The notes beneath the pieces are model-generated. The model ran no database searches and was not told the origin of the DNA. It saw only the letters and a program-made list of their open reading frames with translations. A stretch of 45,345 nucleotides of DNA, from contig JAHIVT010000010.1 in NCBI GenBank assembly GCA_018816555.1, forward strand, positions 1 to 45,345, written 5' to 3'. This stretch comes from Pseudomonadota bacterium (GTDB lineage: Bacteria > Desulfobacterota > Desulfobulbia > Desulfobulbales > SURF-16). A program made the position numbers and the translations under genes. Positions 1 to 9,073 of this stretch are shown piece by piece. Each line of letters opens with the position of its first letter. Position 1 is the stretch's first letter.

Positions 1-265
1 ATCCATACCGGTTAAGCGCAATACCTTTTCTCTCGTGGTTTCCTTGCCAAAGGAAACCACCTCCAGGTATTTGCCGATCAACCGGCGGATCAGCAGCACC
101 GCCTTTTTCTTGCAGACGTTGGCGAGAAATCCGTAATAGCGGATCTTCATAAACCGCTTCGGCAACACATGAAGTAAAAAACGCCGGATAAACTCCATGG
201 CCGGCAGCACCATCGTCCTGGTGCGGTTGCCATCGCTGAGATCGGAATTCTTGGTGATTTTGTCC
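1..265 (-). mobile_element. IS91-family transposase fragment (runs off left edge)
   Basis: The minus strand is open from about position 265 to the left edge. It encodes a stretch typical of IS91-type (Y2, rolling-circle) transposases: [15 protein letters not shown], then [11 protein letters not shown], then a basic segment with IRYYGFLAN. No start codon belongs to it here, and its upstream end is abruptly joined to an integron integrase reading the other way. The N-terminal part is therefore missing, and the C-terminal part continues beyond the window or is lost. I read this as a transposase remnant, or the inner end of an element that broke an integron. The family call rests on motif recognition. 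Confidence 0.75.
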
Positions 266-273
266 GAGCCAAA

Positions 274-951
274 AGGCCGAGACGCTTACCGGTGGTCTTG
301 AGTCGGGCGGAGTCCAGTCGTCTGCTTCAGGAGCTGCAAAAGCTCAGTTCTCTGCATTACCTGATGGCCGCGTTGCTTTACGGGACAGGGATGCGGCTCA
401 TGGAATGCGTTCGTCTGCGGGTGCAGGATGTGGATTTTGACCAGAATCTGATCATGGTTCGTGACGGCAAGGGCCAAAAGGATCGCGTGGTGCCGTTTCC
501 TCAGAGCTTACGTCAGCCGTTGACCGGGCATCTCGAAGAGATACGCCGACTGCATCAGAAAGATATGGTCCAGGGGTTAGGCGAGGTCTTCCTTCCTGAT
601 GCCCTGGCCCGGAAATATCCTAATGCGGTCAGGGAATGGATCTGGCAGTATGTCTTTCCCAGCGGGAGGCTGTCCGTGGACCCGCGTAGCGGCGCGACCA
701 GGCGGCATCATATTCATGAAAACGGTCTGCAGAAGAGTATCAAAAAAGCGGCTCAGGCGGCTTCTATCAGCAAACGGGTCAACTGCCATGCCCTGCGTCA
801 CAGCTTTGCCACCCATTTGCTGGAAAGCGGCCAGGATATCCGTACCATCCAGGAATTACTGGGTCACGCCGATGTTTCCACTACCATGATTTATACCCAT
901 GTGCTTAATCGTGGCGGCCATGGGGTGCTCAGTCCCTTAGACAGTTTGTAG
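274..951 (+). pseudogene. intI: Integron integrase (IntI), N-terminus missing
   Basis: A tyrosine recombinase catalytic domain of about 225 residues. It begins at [10 protein letters not shown], the point where full-length IntI proteins pass from the core-binding to the catalytic domain. The catalytic set is visible: Arg in [20 protein letters not shown] (His and Arg), [14 protein letters not shown] (His and Tyr). The IntI-specific insert before the second Arg box is present ([12 protein letters not shown], then [11 protein letters not shown]), and the tail [12 protein letters not shown] is IntI-like. A GTG at 292 could start translation, but the DNA-binding N-terminal domain (roughly 100 residues) is absent. 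Sequence upstream is IS91-type transposase on the opposite strand, so the promoter and the attI/cassette side of the integron are gone. Probably non-functional for recombination. Confidence 0.85.
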
Positions 952-1069
952 GATCCTTCTCCAGCCGGGCCACGGTCTCGACATGATTGGTTTGGGGGAA
1001 CATATCCACGAGCTGGAGTTTTTTGAGGCCACCCAACTGCGGCAACGCGGCAAGGTGATCTCCAGAAAA
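929..1069 (-). pseudogene. C-terminal fragment of an RlmD/RumA-like 23S rRNA m5U methyltransferase
   Basis: The minus strand encodes about 45 codons ending in TGA at 929-931. They contain GGLKKLQLVDMFPQTNHVE followed by TVARLEK, the typical C-terminal end of TrmA/RlmD-family uracil-5-methyltransferases (the DMFPQTxHVE block). No upstream part of the gene (TRAM domain, SAM-binding motifs, catalytic Cys) is present. The fragment overlaps the 3' end of the integrase on the other strand, which suggests that an insertion or recombination event cut the gene. The upstream limit of recognisable homology is approximate. Confidence 0.6.
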
Positions 1070-1247
1070 CCCTCGGCCCCTCATTCATTGCAGTAAATTT
1101 TATATTCATCCCACAGGTCTGAACGGAGAAAAAGATTTTCCCCGCTGTTTCTATATCGCGCAAAAAGTGCTGCAACCTTGTCCCGATTTCGCCTGACAAA
1201 TTTAGCCGGATCCTGGGCCGGCATCTGTTCCCCTTATCCTCTTCTGG
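1070..1247. other. Gap with no recognised gene
   Basis: About 180 bases between the methyltransferase fragment and the histidine kinase stop codon. I see no supported ORF, RNA gene or clear terminator in it. It may hold eroded sequence from the neighbouring scar. Confidence 0.4.
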
Positions 1248-2678
1248 TTAAAGGGGAAACTCTATGATGAATTCAGCGCCTTCTCCCTCTTTGCTGGCCA
1301 CGGAAATAACCCCATGATGGCTGTCAATGACATTCTTGACGATCGCCAGCCCCAGCCCGGTCCCCCTGTTCTTGCTGGTGACAAAGGGATGAAATATCTG
1401 GGCAAGCATCTCCTCGGACATGCCGCTGCCGGTATCGGCAATGGACAGAAATACCTTTTTCTGGTCGATTGCCAAGCCGGTGGTAACAAAAATGCTCCCT
1501 CCATCATCTATGGCCTGCATGCCATTGACAAGAATATTCATACAGGCCTGGTAAAGCTGATCAAAATCCCCCTGAATTTTCGGCAGTGAAGGGTCAAGAT
1601 TGCGTTTCACCACGATGTTGCGCTGATCAAATTCAGGCTCCATGAAATCAATCACCTTGGTCAGCACATCATTGACCATGACAGGCTGAAGTCTTGGCTG
1701 CTGGGGCCGGGCAAAATCAAGAAATTCACGGACAATGCCGTCGAGCCTGGTTGTTTCATCGACAATGATGTTTGCCAGATGACTGTTTTCCGGGGCGACC
1801 TTGCTGAGTCTTTTGCCCAGGATCTCCGCCGTGCTCCTGATAATCCCCAGGGGATTCTTGATCTCGTGGGAGACCGACGCCACCATTGTGCCCAGCGAAG
1901 CCAGTCTTTCAGACTGATTGAGTTTCACCTCGAGCTTTCTTCTTTCTTCCGTTCGGGCCTCGATGATGCGGTCCGCCCTGGCGACAATAAAGCGCAGGGC
2001 CAGAAAAAGGCCGCCCATGATGACAAGCGAGGTGAAAATAATCCATGACTGCAGCTTGATCAGGGCATCCAGATCACCGGTCAGGTCCTGGACGATCTCA
2101 ATGACACCCATGACGTCCCGGGTCGGGCTGAACGGTTTTTCCTTGCGCAGCGGGATAAAGGTGCGCAACTGGCAGGTTATCTTCTCCCGGCCGGGCAGCA
2201 GGTTCAACAGCGAACCGTTGATGCGCAGCACCGATACGCTTTCACCCAGCAGCGCCCTTTCATACTCCTCCTTGCCCAGATCCTTTTCGCCGACAATCTC
2301 GCTGATGGTGCTGTATGATACCTGATTTTCCTTCTTGGAAAAGATGGTGACGGAATGCACGTTCATGCCGTGGGTGGCGGTGCGGACAATCTTATCAAGC
2401 TGTTTGAACTGCCGGGGATCCTCCACCGCTATCTGCCTGTTCTGCAGGGCAAGGGGCAGGACAAACTGCTGGAAGATCTGGTGGCTGACATTTTCCGCCA
2501 GCACCAGGTTATAGGCCTCGCTGCGTTCAAGCAGCACGTTTTTCGTATAGTTTGAAATAACCAGCGACAGCACCAGGGAAGCGACCAGGATAACTGCCAG
2601 GCTGGTGAAGGAAAAGAATTTGACCAGCCGGAAAGGCTTGGTGCTGACCATGTCAGCCGCGGCCTCATTATTTTCCAT
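1248..2678 (-). CDS. Membrane sensor histidine kinase
   Basis: 476 residues. Two transmembrane segments (about residues 21-42 and 211-232) enclose a periplasmic sensor domain of ~165 residues. A short charged coiled linker follows. The HisKA domain carries the H-box SHEIKNPLG with the phospho-acceptor His at 271. The HATPase domain shows an N-box (NILVNGMQAI, Asn ~381), G1 (ADTGSGM, ~415) and G2 (GTGLGLAIVK, ~439). The layout is that of NtrB/ZraS-type kinases. No response regulator is adjacent; the lone receiver at 25382 is far away. Its start overlaps the end of the radical SAM gene by 11 bases, so the two are probably co-transcribed. The signal sensed cannot be told from sequence. Confidence 0.93.
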   Translation of the reverse strand: MENNEAAADMVSTKPFRLVKFFSFTSLAVILVASLVLSLVISNYTKNVLLERSEAYNLVLAENVSHQIFQQFVLPLALQNRQIAVEDPRQFKQLDKIVRTATHGMNVHSVTIFSKKENQVSYSTISEIVGEKDLGKEEYERALLGESVSVLRINGSLLNLLPGREKITCQLRTFIPLRKEKPFSPTRDVMGVIEIVQDLTGDLDALIKLQSWIIFTSLVIMGGLFLALRFIVARADRIIEARTEERRKLEVKLNQSERLASLGTMVASVSHEIKNPLGIIRSTAEILGKRLSKVAPENSHLANIIVDETTRLDGIVREFLDFARPQQPRLQPVMVNDVLTKVIDFMEPEFDQRNIVVKRNLDPSLPKIQGDFDQLYQACMNILVNGMQAIDDGGSIFVTTGLAIDQKKVFLSIADTGSGMSEEMLAQIFHPFVTSKNRGTGLGLAIVKNVIDSHHGVISVASKEGEGAEFIIEFPL

Positions 2679-4305
2679 CGCACACCCCGCAGCGCCTGCA
2701 GCTCGCCGTATCGCACACGGATGTTCTCTTGCCCGCCAGAGCCCTCCGGTATTCGGCCCACAGGTAATCGCGCCTGATACCGTGATCGATTACCTCCCAG
2801 GGGAATCTTTCATACCGGTCCCTTTCCCTGGTGTAGTGCTCAGGCTGCACGTCATGCCGGCGGAATACCTGCCGCCAGTTACCGGGCGCTGACGCTAAAT
2901 GAAAAAGCATTTCTCCCACCTTTCTGTCTCCCCTGGCAAGAACCGCCTGAAAAAAGGCATTATCCGGATTATCCACGTTCAGGCGGATATTGGACTGTCC
3001 GGCAAACTGTTTACGCAAAAATTTTATCTTCTCCTTCAGTTCCGGCACCCCGGCAAAGGCGGCGAACTGAAAGGGAGTCCAGGCCTTGGGCACAAAGGAG
3101 TTAAGACTGACGGTAAGCCCTGGCAGTCTGCCCCGTGCCCGGCCCACCGCGCCGACCCCTTCCCTGATTCTGAAAGTCAGATCAGCAAGTTCCTGCAGAT
3201 CTTCATCTGTTTCCGTGGGCAGTCCAATCATAAAATAGAGTTTCAGATTTGTCACCCCTGCCTTGACAAGTTCCTGCGCCGCCCACAGCAGTTCCTCCTC
3301 GGTAATGCCCTTATTGATCACCCGCCGCAGTCGCTCAGAGCCGCCGTCAGGGGCGATGGCCGCAGTTTTCAGTCCGCTTGCCCCTAAAAGCTTAAGCAAC
3401 TGCGGGCTGATGGCATCGGCCCGCAGCGATGAAAAGGAGAGCTGACAGGATGCTGCACCGAGCACCTCGGCAATCCTGGCCAAATCATCAGTCCTGGCCA
3501 TCTCCATGCCCAGCAGACCGACCCGTTTTGTTTGCGCCGACTTTTCCTCCAGGGCCCGGATAATGGATGCCGCCTGCCAGAGACGCGGCGGCCGGTAGAC
3601 AAAACCGGCGGCGCAGAAGCGGCAGCCCCGGCTGCAGCCCCGGCCAAGTTCGGTGAGAAAGAGATCTGAAAATTCCGTATCGGGTGTGAGCAACTGCGAA
3701 TGCCCGGCAACCGCAGGTCCGGTCAGGGTCGCTTTTTTTACCGGATAGGGGACATCGCAACGTCGGTAAACAGCCGCAAGCCGTTGACCCTGGTAATCCA
3801 TGTCATAGAAATGCGGCGCATAGCAGCCCGGCTGGTGAAAGGCCATGTCCAACAAAAATTTGTCCCGGGAGGGAAAGCCCTTTCCAGCGTGCTCAAGCAG
3901 CCGGTTCAGAAACTCCGGCAGGCTTGGCTCGGCTTCGCCCAGCAGAAACAGATCAAAATAAGGCGCCAGTGGTTCGGGATTGATAAACGTCGCCACCCCG
4001 CCCCCCACTACCAGCGGGGCGCCTGGGGCAATACGATCTTCCAGACCGCGTTTAACGGCAAAGGGCTCTATGCCGCCGCTGATAAGCAGTTTCACCAGGT
4101 TGACATAGTCCTGCTCGAAACTCACGGTGCAGAAAAGAATCGCAAAATCTGTCAGGGGGCGCGAGGATTCTACGGATCGGGGCGAAGATGGCGAGTCCGG
4201 CAGAAAAACCCGCTCGCAGACAAAATCCGGGTGGGCATTGACCAGGCCATAGACGAGCTGCATGCCGAGATTGGACATGCCGATATGATAAACATTCGGA
4301 AACAC
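2668..4305 (-). CDS. Radical SAM protein, B12-binding-domain type
   Basis: 545 residues from the first usable ATG. The N-terminal part looks like the Rossmann B12-binding-like region of this family (VYHIGMSNLGMQLVYGL; VVGGGVATFINPEPL). The radical SAM core follows with Cx3Cx2C at residues 224, 228 and 231 (GRGCSRGCRFCAAGF), binding a 4Fe-4S cluster. A later block, LKLYFMIGLPTETDEDL, is also typical. The substrate is unknown. The conserved family start lies further upstream: codons before this ATG read ETGAIRKKW and KLPVALV in frame, and an in-frame stop at 4402-4404 leaves no ATG, GTG or TTG in a good place except a GTG at 4308. The 5' end may have been altered by the inverted repeat inserted at 4408-4604. 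Located after ftsZ on the same strand. Confidence 0.88.
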   Translation of the reverse strand: MFPNVYHIGMSNLGMQLVYGLVNAHPDFVCERVFLPDSPSSPRSVESSRPLTDFAILFCTVSFEQDYVNLVKLLISGGIEPFAVKRGLEDRIAPGAPLVVGGGVATFINPEPLAPYFDLFLLGEAEPSLPEFLNRLLEHAGKGFPSRDKFLLDMAFHQPGCYAPHFYDMDYQGQRLAAVYRRCDVPYPVKKATLTGPAVAGHSQLLTPDTEFSDLFLTELGRGCSRGCRFCAAGFVYRPPRLWQAASIIRALEEKSAQTKRVGLLGMEMARTDDLARIAEVLGAASCQLSFSSLRADAISPQLLKLLGASGLKTAAIAPDGGSERLRRVINKGITEEELLWAAQELVKAGVTNLKLYFMIGLPTETDEDLQELADLTFRIREGVGAVGRARGRLPGLTVSLNSFVPKAWTPFQFAAFAGVPELKEKIKFLRKQFAGQSNIRLNVDNPDNAFFQAVLARGDRKVGEMLFHLASAPGNWRQVFRRHDVQPEHYTRERDRYERFPWEVIDHGIRRDYLWAEYRRALAGKRTSVCDTASCRRCGVCDGK

Positions 4306-4407
4306 CAGGGCGACTGGCAGCTTACCTGTCCATTTTTTCCTGATGGCCCCGGTTTCGTTCGGTCTTGCTGGTCGTGTCTGTTTAATTGGTCTTATTGGCC
4401 CTTAAGG

Positions 4408-4604
4408 ATTGTGGATTTCGGAATTCGGATTGGGGAATTGGAGATCACCCGTTCACGCGGTAATCCCATTCTTTATTACCACAAAGCAAACGGAGATCAC
4501 AGAGAAATATTTTCTTTACAGTTCGTCAGATCTGCAGGCCCTGTGGTAATTTCCCCGCATTCCGTATTCCGAAATTCCCCAATCCGAATTCCGAAATCCG
4601 CAAT
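4408..4604. repeat. MITE-like element with 32-bp terminal inverted repeats
   Basis: Bases 4408-4439 and 4573-4604 are inverted copies matching at 31 of 32 positions (core GGATTTCGGAATTCGGATTG). A 133-base interior carries a second, shorter inverted pair (ATTACCACA and TGTGGTAAT). The element begins just after an in-frame stop upstream of the radical SAM gene and ends 8 bases from the ftsZ stop codon. There is no ORF inside. The right arm could act as a hairpin 3' of ftsZ, but no T-run follows, so I do not call it a terminator. Confidence 0.7.
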
Positions 4605-4611
4605 CGCTTCA

Positions 4612-5793
4612 TCAATTCTCATTACGGCGGATAAAGGTCGGCTCATCCAGTTCGTCTTCATCAAAAATTCTGACAGTGCTATACTTATTATGCCTGGGAT
4701 CAGGGTAGCTCCCGCCGTTTGCCACATGAGGCATTTTGTTCCCCTGACTGAAGGGCAGGGTGCCGCCGACCGCTTTCTGATCCGCCTTTTTCGGCAGAGG
4801 CGTCACCTTATCATGCAGGGGCTCCAGCTCCTCCGCCACCCGGATACCGGTGGCAACCACCGTAACCCGCAGTTCCTCACCCAGAGAATCATCAAAGATG
4901 ACGCCCAGGATGATATTGGCCTCATCGTGCACCTCTTCGTAAATCTTGCTGGTTGCCTCGGTCACCTCGGCCATGGTCAAGGTGTCTTCCCGGGCGGAGA
5001 TGTTGACCAGCACACCCTTGGCCCCGTCAATGCTGATATCCTGCAGCAGAGGGCTGGCAATGGCCATATTAACCGCTTCGATGGCCCTGTTTTCCCCGAT
5101 GCCGACCCCGGCACCCATCAGGGCGGGTCCCATTTCGTTCATCACCGTGCACACATCGGCAAAGTCCGGGTTGATGTAACCCGGCAGGTTAATCAGATCG
5201 GTTATGCCTTTCACCGCCTGCACAAGCACATTATCGGCCATTTTCATGCCGTCCAAAAAGCGGGTTTTTTTCTGGGTAAGGGAGAGAATCCGGTCATTGG
5301 GAATGGTGATAATGGTATCCACATGTTTTTTGAGCTGTTCCCAGCCGATCTCGGCATTTTTCATGCGGGCCTTGCCCTCGAAGACAAAGGGCTTGGTCAC
5401 CACCGCCACGGTAAGCGCACCCAGCTCCTTGCTCACCTTGGCCACGATGGGTGCGGCGCCGGTGCCGGTGCCGCCGCCGAGCCCAGCGGTGATGAAGACC
5501 ATGTCACTGCCTTTCAGGCAATTTCTGATGTCATCAATACTTTCTTCCGCTGATTCACGCCCTTTTTCAGGATTGGCGCCCGCGCCGAACCCCTTGCTGA
5601 CTGTGGGGCCGAGCTGCAACCGCACGTCTGCCTTGGAATGTTCCAGCACCTGCAGGTCCGTATTGGCCGCAATAAATTCCACCCCTTGGAGCTTGCTTTC
5701 CACCATGGTATTTACGGCGTTTCCGCCACCGCCGCCAATACCGAAGACCCTGATCTTTACCCTTGATGTGTCTTCCGCCATTTGAAACTCCAT
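4612..5793 (-). CDS. ftsZ: Cell division protein FtsZ
   Basis: 393 residues, normal length. FtsZ is the tubulin-like GTPase that forms the Z-ring at midcell. Visible: the N-terminal nucleotide site (GIGGGGGNAVNTM), the tubulin signature GGGTGTGAAP, the T7 synergy loop around NPDFADV, a variable linker (about residues 325-375), and a C-terminal peptide DELDEPTFIRR that binds FtsA and related partners. Two starts are possible: ATG at 5793 with an upstream AGGAAGGGGGG, and ATG at 5781 with GGAG six bases ahead. It is the last dcw gene, 88 bases after ftsA. A MITE-like repeat sits directly after its stop. Confidence 0.98.
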   Translation of the reverse strand: MEFQMAEDTSRVKIRVFGIGGGGGNAVNTMVESKLQGVEFIAANTDLQVLEHSKADVRLQLGPTVSKGFGAGANPEKGRESAEESIDDIRNCLKGSDMVFITAGLGGGTGTGAAPIVAKVSKELGALTVAVVTKPFVFEGKARMKNAEIGWEQLKKHVDTIITIPNDRILSLTQKKTRFLDGMKMADNVLVQAVKGITDLINLPGYINPDFADVCTVMNEMGPALMGAGVGIGENRAIEAVNMAIASPLLQDISIDGAKGVLVNISAREDTLTMAEVTEATSKIYEEVHDEANIILGVIFDDSLGEELRVTVVATGIRVAEELEPLHDKVTPLPKKADQKAVGGTLPFSQGNKMPHVANGGSYPDPRHNKYSTVRIFDEDELDEPTFIRRNEN

Positions 5794-5881
5794 ACTTCGC
5801 CCCCCTTCCTGATGAACCTCGCCGAACGTCGTCGTCCGCAGAAATCCTAACTTATAATTTACAGCTAATCCCGCAATTATT

Positions 5882-7114
5882 CTACATTAATTTACCGAAC
5901 AGCCCTTTAATCTTCTTGGCCAGGCCACCGATGCCTTTTGTCCCCCGATCACGGAAGCCTCTTTCCGCCTCGCTTTTCATGCCATAAATAACCAGACCGA
6001 CCCCGGTGGCGCATTGCGGGGTATTGACGATATCCGTCACCCCTCCGATATTTCTCGGATAGCCGATACGAACCGGCAGATCAAAAATCTGCTCGGCCAG
6101 ATCAAGGATATGCACCAGCATTGAAGTACCGCCGGTCAGCACCACCCCGGCGTTGACCAGATTTTTCACCCCGGAATTCACCAGCTCATAATTAATCAGA
6201 GTCAGCATCTCCTCCACCCGCGGTTCAAGGATTTCCCCCATGACCCGCTGGGAAAGTTTGCGTGATTTGCGACCGCCGACACTGGGCACCTCGATGGCCT
6301 GATCCTTGTCGATCATGGAAGATATGGCGCAGCCGTATTTTTCCTTGAGCTGTTCCGCCGCCTTCAGCGGGGTGCGCAGGCCGATGGACAGATCGTTGGT
6401 CAGATTGTTGCCGCCTATGCCCAGCACAAAGGTGCGCTGGATACAGTTCTCGGCGAACACGGCCAGATCGGAGGTGCCGCCGCCGATGTCAATCAGGGCA
6501 ACGCCCAGCTCCCGCTCTTCCGGAGTGAGTACCGCCTCGGCCGAGGCAATGGGCTCCAGCACCACGTCATCCACCTCCAGTCCGGCCCGGTTGCAGCACT
6601 TGATGATGTTGTGCACCGCGGTCACCGAGCCGGTGACAATGTGCACCTTGGCCTCCAGACGCACGCCGGTCATGCCCAGTGGATCCTGGATGCCGCCCTG
6701 GCCGTCCACCTTGAACTCCTGGGGCATGACATGGATCACCTCCTGGTCCTGTCCCAGGGGAACGGCCTTGGCATTCTCCACCACCCGATCGATTTCCTCC
6801 TGGCGGATCTCCCGGTTCTTGACGGCGATGTTCCCATCGCTGTTCTGCCCGGTGACATGGCTGCCGGCTATGCCAACATAAACTGAGGTGATATTGCAAC
6901 CCGCCATCATTTCCGCTTCGCCCACCGCCTTTTTAATGGAGTTGACCGTGCTTTCGATATTGACAACCACGCCTTTACGCAGGCCGATGGAGGGATGGGT
7001 ACCCACGCCGATTATATCCACCCGGTTCTCGACAACCTCTCCCACTACGGCACATATCTTTGTCGTACCGATATCAAGGCCGACAATCAACTCCCCTCTT
7101 TCCACATTTGCCAT
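5882..7114 (-). CDS. ftsA: Cell division protein FtsA
   Basis: 410 residues. FtsA is the actin-like ATPase that tethers FtsZ to the inner membrane. The phosphate-binding blocks of the actin fold are visible (VGLDIGTTKICAVVGE near the start; ALIDIGGGTSDLAVF; GVVLTGGTSML). The SHS2 domain follows the first block. The C-terminus ends in a short amphipathic, Lys-rich helix (AKKIKGLFGKLM), the usual membrane-targeting sequence. I chose ATG 7114 over the in-frame TTG at 7126 because GAGG lies seven bases ahead of it. It begins 8 bases after the ftsQ stop. Confidence 0.97.
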   Translation of the reverse strand: MANVERGELIVGLDIGTTKICAVVGEVVENRVDIIGVGTHPSIGLRKGVVVNIESTVNSIKKAVGEAEMMAGCNITSVYVGIAGSHVTGQNSDGNIAVKNREIRQEEIDRVVENAKAVPLGQDQEVIHVMPQEFKVDGQGGIQDPLGMTGVRLEAKVHIVTGSVTAVHNIIKCCNRAGLEVDDVVLEPIASAEAVLTPEERELGVALIDIGGGTSDLAVFAENCIQRTFVLGIGGNNLTNDLSIGLRTPLKAAEQLKEKYGCAISSMIDKDQAIEVPSVGGRKSRKLSQRVMGEILEPRVEEMLTLINYELVNSGVKNLVNAGVVLTGGTSMLVHILDLAEQIFDLPVRIGYPRNIGGVTDIVNTPQCATGVGLVIYGMKSEAERGFRDRGTKGIGGLAKKIKGLFGKLM

Positions 7115-7122
7115 ACGTTTCC

Positions 7123-7968
7123 TCAATGAACCGCCTTGTAATCACTCATGCGTACCAGCACCTTTCCACCACTGGTTGCGTCCATTTCACCGCCGGCCAG
7201 GTAATTCATATCAATGGCAGCGGCGAAGTCATACTTCTGTTTGCGGTAAAGCCAGGAAAGCACCGTGCTTAATCTATAATATTTTGACTTCATATCTCCC
7301 CTGCCGAGATAAACCGGAAAGGCATGGTCCGCCATGAAGAGGATCAGATCCCCCACCGGGGTCAGATGAATTTCCGAAATATTCTGTTTCGGCAAGGCCA
7401 CCGTCCCCTTTTCCCCAAAGATGATAAAATCAAGGGCCTCAAGCAACCGTTCCTCTTCCTTGATCCCCGGCACGTTATCTATCTCAACTCCTGTAATGAC
7501 GGGAAAATCCCGGTCATCAACCGGCAAAACATCCGCAAAGACCACGGCCCGGCGATCGACATAATAGAGTCCGGATTTCAGACTCAACAGAGCAATGGGC
7601 TTTCGTTCGCTTACGACAATGGACAGCTTGTTCGGCCAATTCCTTTTCACCTCGGCGGTGGCTATCCAGTTCTGGCTCTCCAGCTTCTTCCTGATCCGCC
7701 CGATGCGCACCGCCCACAGATTGGTTTTTACATCAAGTCCGCTCCAGGAAAAGATCTCATTGGTTGTTGTCCTGACACAGCCTTTGATATCCACCTCTTC
7801 AACCTGAAAAAAAACCGAGCGACTCAGTCCCTGGTAGGCGATCATGCCGATAATTCCGCCTGCAATCACAAAAGCAAAGCCGATGCTGATCATTTTCAGC
7901 AGCTGGTCGCCGAACCAGCTTTGATTACTGGCGCGGTAAACCTTTAATCCTTTTTTCTTCCTCTTCAT
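7123..7968 (-). CDS. ftsQ: Cell division protein FtsQ (POTRA domain)
   Basis: 281 residues. A short basic cytoplasmic tail (MKRKKKGLKV) is followed by one transmembrane segment (about 24-46) and a periplasmic POTRA domain starting at FFQVEEVDIKGC, then the beta domain (VSERKPIALLSL). This is the FtsQ/DivIB layout, the divisome scaffold that pairs with FtsL and FtsB. Its start overlaps the murB stop by 4 bases, which suggests translational coupling. Confidence 0.93.
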   Translation of the reverse strand: MKRKKKGLKVYRASNQSWFGDQLLKMISIGFAFVIAGGIIGMIAYQGLSRSVFFQVEEVDIKGCVRTTTNEIFSWSGLDVKTNLWAVRIGRIRKKLESQNWIATAEVKRNWPNKLSIVVSERKPIALLSLKSGLYYVDRRAVVFADVLPVDDRDFPVITGVEIDNVPGIKEEERLLEALDFIIFGEKGTVALPKQNISEIHLTPVGDLILFMADHAFPVYLGRGDMKSKYYRLSTVLSWLYRKQKYDFAAAIDMNYLAGGEMDATSGGKVLVRMSDYKAVH

Positions 7969-8984
7969 TCCAGGCCCAGAATCTTCACTTCAGGCTCCAG
8001 CGTGATACCGTATTTCTCATAGACGACTTTCTGCACAATCCCCATCAGATCAATGATGTCCCGAGCCGTGGCCCTGCCGGTATTGACGATAAAATTGGCA
8101 TGCACCGTTGACACCATGGCTCCGCCGACCAGGCACCCCTTCAGACCGGCCTGATCAATCAGTTGCCCGGCCGTTTTGCCGCCCAGCGGATTCTTGAAAA
8201 AGGAACCTCCGCTGGCCATATTCTGAGGCTGCCGCATCTTGCGACGCTGCCGGTATTCTTTGCACATTTCCTTGAGCATGGCCGGGCTGTCTTTTTTTAG
8301 CCGGAAAAAACCTTCCAGGGCGATTGTCCCCTTCATCTCCCCCCAGGTCCGGTAGGCAAATTGCATTGACTCAACCTCTCTGGTGGAGATGGCGCCCTGA
8401 CCATCCATGATGCTGACCCGGACCAGCACGTCTTTCATCTCGCGCTGCCAGGCCCCGGCATTCATGACAATCGCCCCGCCGACACTGCCGGGGATGCCTG
8501 CGGCAAACTCCAGCCCGGCATAGCCCCGCTCAACCGCCCAGCTGACCAGCTTGGCCAGACTGCAGCCGGCCTCGACCCTGACCACCACGCTGTCCGCAGC
8601 ATCGTCTACCAGCTCAATCTCAGCGAAATCACGGCCGAAAACGATGACCACGCCTTTGAGTCCTGCATCGGCAATCACCACATTGCTGCCCCGGCCGAGA
8701 ATGACCCACGGCACATCCAGACCGTGCAGGCTCCGGACCAGCCTGGATAACTCGTCGCGGCCCTTTGGAAAAACGATGGCCTCGGCCCTGCCTCCCACCT
8801 TAAATGTGGTGTAGACGGCCAACGATCCATGCCAGACAATATCTCCCCTGTGGTGACCAGCCATCCCCTGCTGCAAGGCAGACGCCCATGCAGGGAGTTG
8901 CGCTCCGGATTCACCCAGCGGAGACATCACCTGGTCCCATTTCCCGGTATATACTGCAGCCTCATACATCCCTCCAGTCTCCAT
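7965..8984 (-). CDS. murB: UDP-N-acetylenolpyruvoylglucosamine reductase MurB
   Basis: 339 residues. MurB reduces UDP-GlcNAc-enolpyruvate to UDP-MurNAc with NADPH and FAD. Visible: the FAD-binding start YTTFKVGGRAE, then GRGSNVVIADAGLKGVV, the phosphate-binding GSVGGAIVMNAGA, the catalytic-serine block SGGSFFKNP, and VHANFIVNTGRAT with the C-terminal EPEVKILG. The arrangement fits the type II (short) MurB class. The first ~40 residues are not conserved, so the true start may be one of the internal Met codons (residues 6, 20 or 40). It ends overlapping ftsQ. Confidence 0.96.
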   Translation of the reverse strand: METGGMYEAAVYTGKWDQVMSPLGESGAQLPAWASALQQGMAGHHRGDIVWHGSLAVYTTFKVGGRAEAIVFPKGRDELSRLVRSLHGLDVPWVILGRGSNVVIADAGLKGVVIVFGRDFAEIELVDDAADSVVVRVEAGCSLAKLVSWAVERGYAGLEFAAGIPGSVGGAIVMNAGAWQREMKDVLVRVSIMDGQGAISTREVESMQFAYRTWGEMKGTIALEGFFRLKKDSPAMLKEMCKEYRQRRKMRQPQNMASGGSFFKNPLGGKTAGQLIDQAGLKGCLVGGAMVSTVHANFIVNTGRATARDIIDLMGIVQKVVYEKYGITLEPEVKILGLE

Positions 8985-9073
8985 ATCTCATGCCATACCG
9001 TGGTAAAAGTGACCAAAGCAACCCATTACCGTGACCGGCATAAAGGGCCGTAACGAAATGAGAAATGCCATGG

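Noticed and set aside
951-1250. attC sites or gene cassettes linked to the integrase
   Set aside because: I found no paired core sites; cassettes would lie on the other side, which is replaced by IS91-type sequence.
4573-4604. Right arm of the inverted repeat as the ftsZ terminator
   Set aside because: The stem pairs with an arm 133 bases away and no T-run follows.
3700-5553. 617-codon plus-strand open frame across the radical SAM and ftsZ genes
   Set aside because: It is the antisense of two clear genes and has no recognisable domain.
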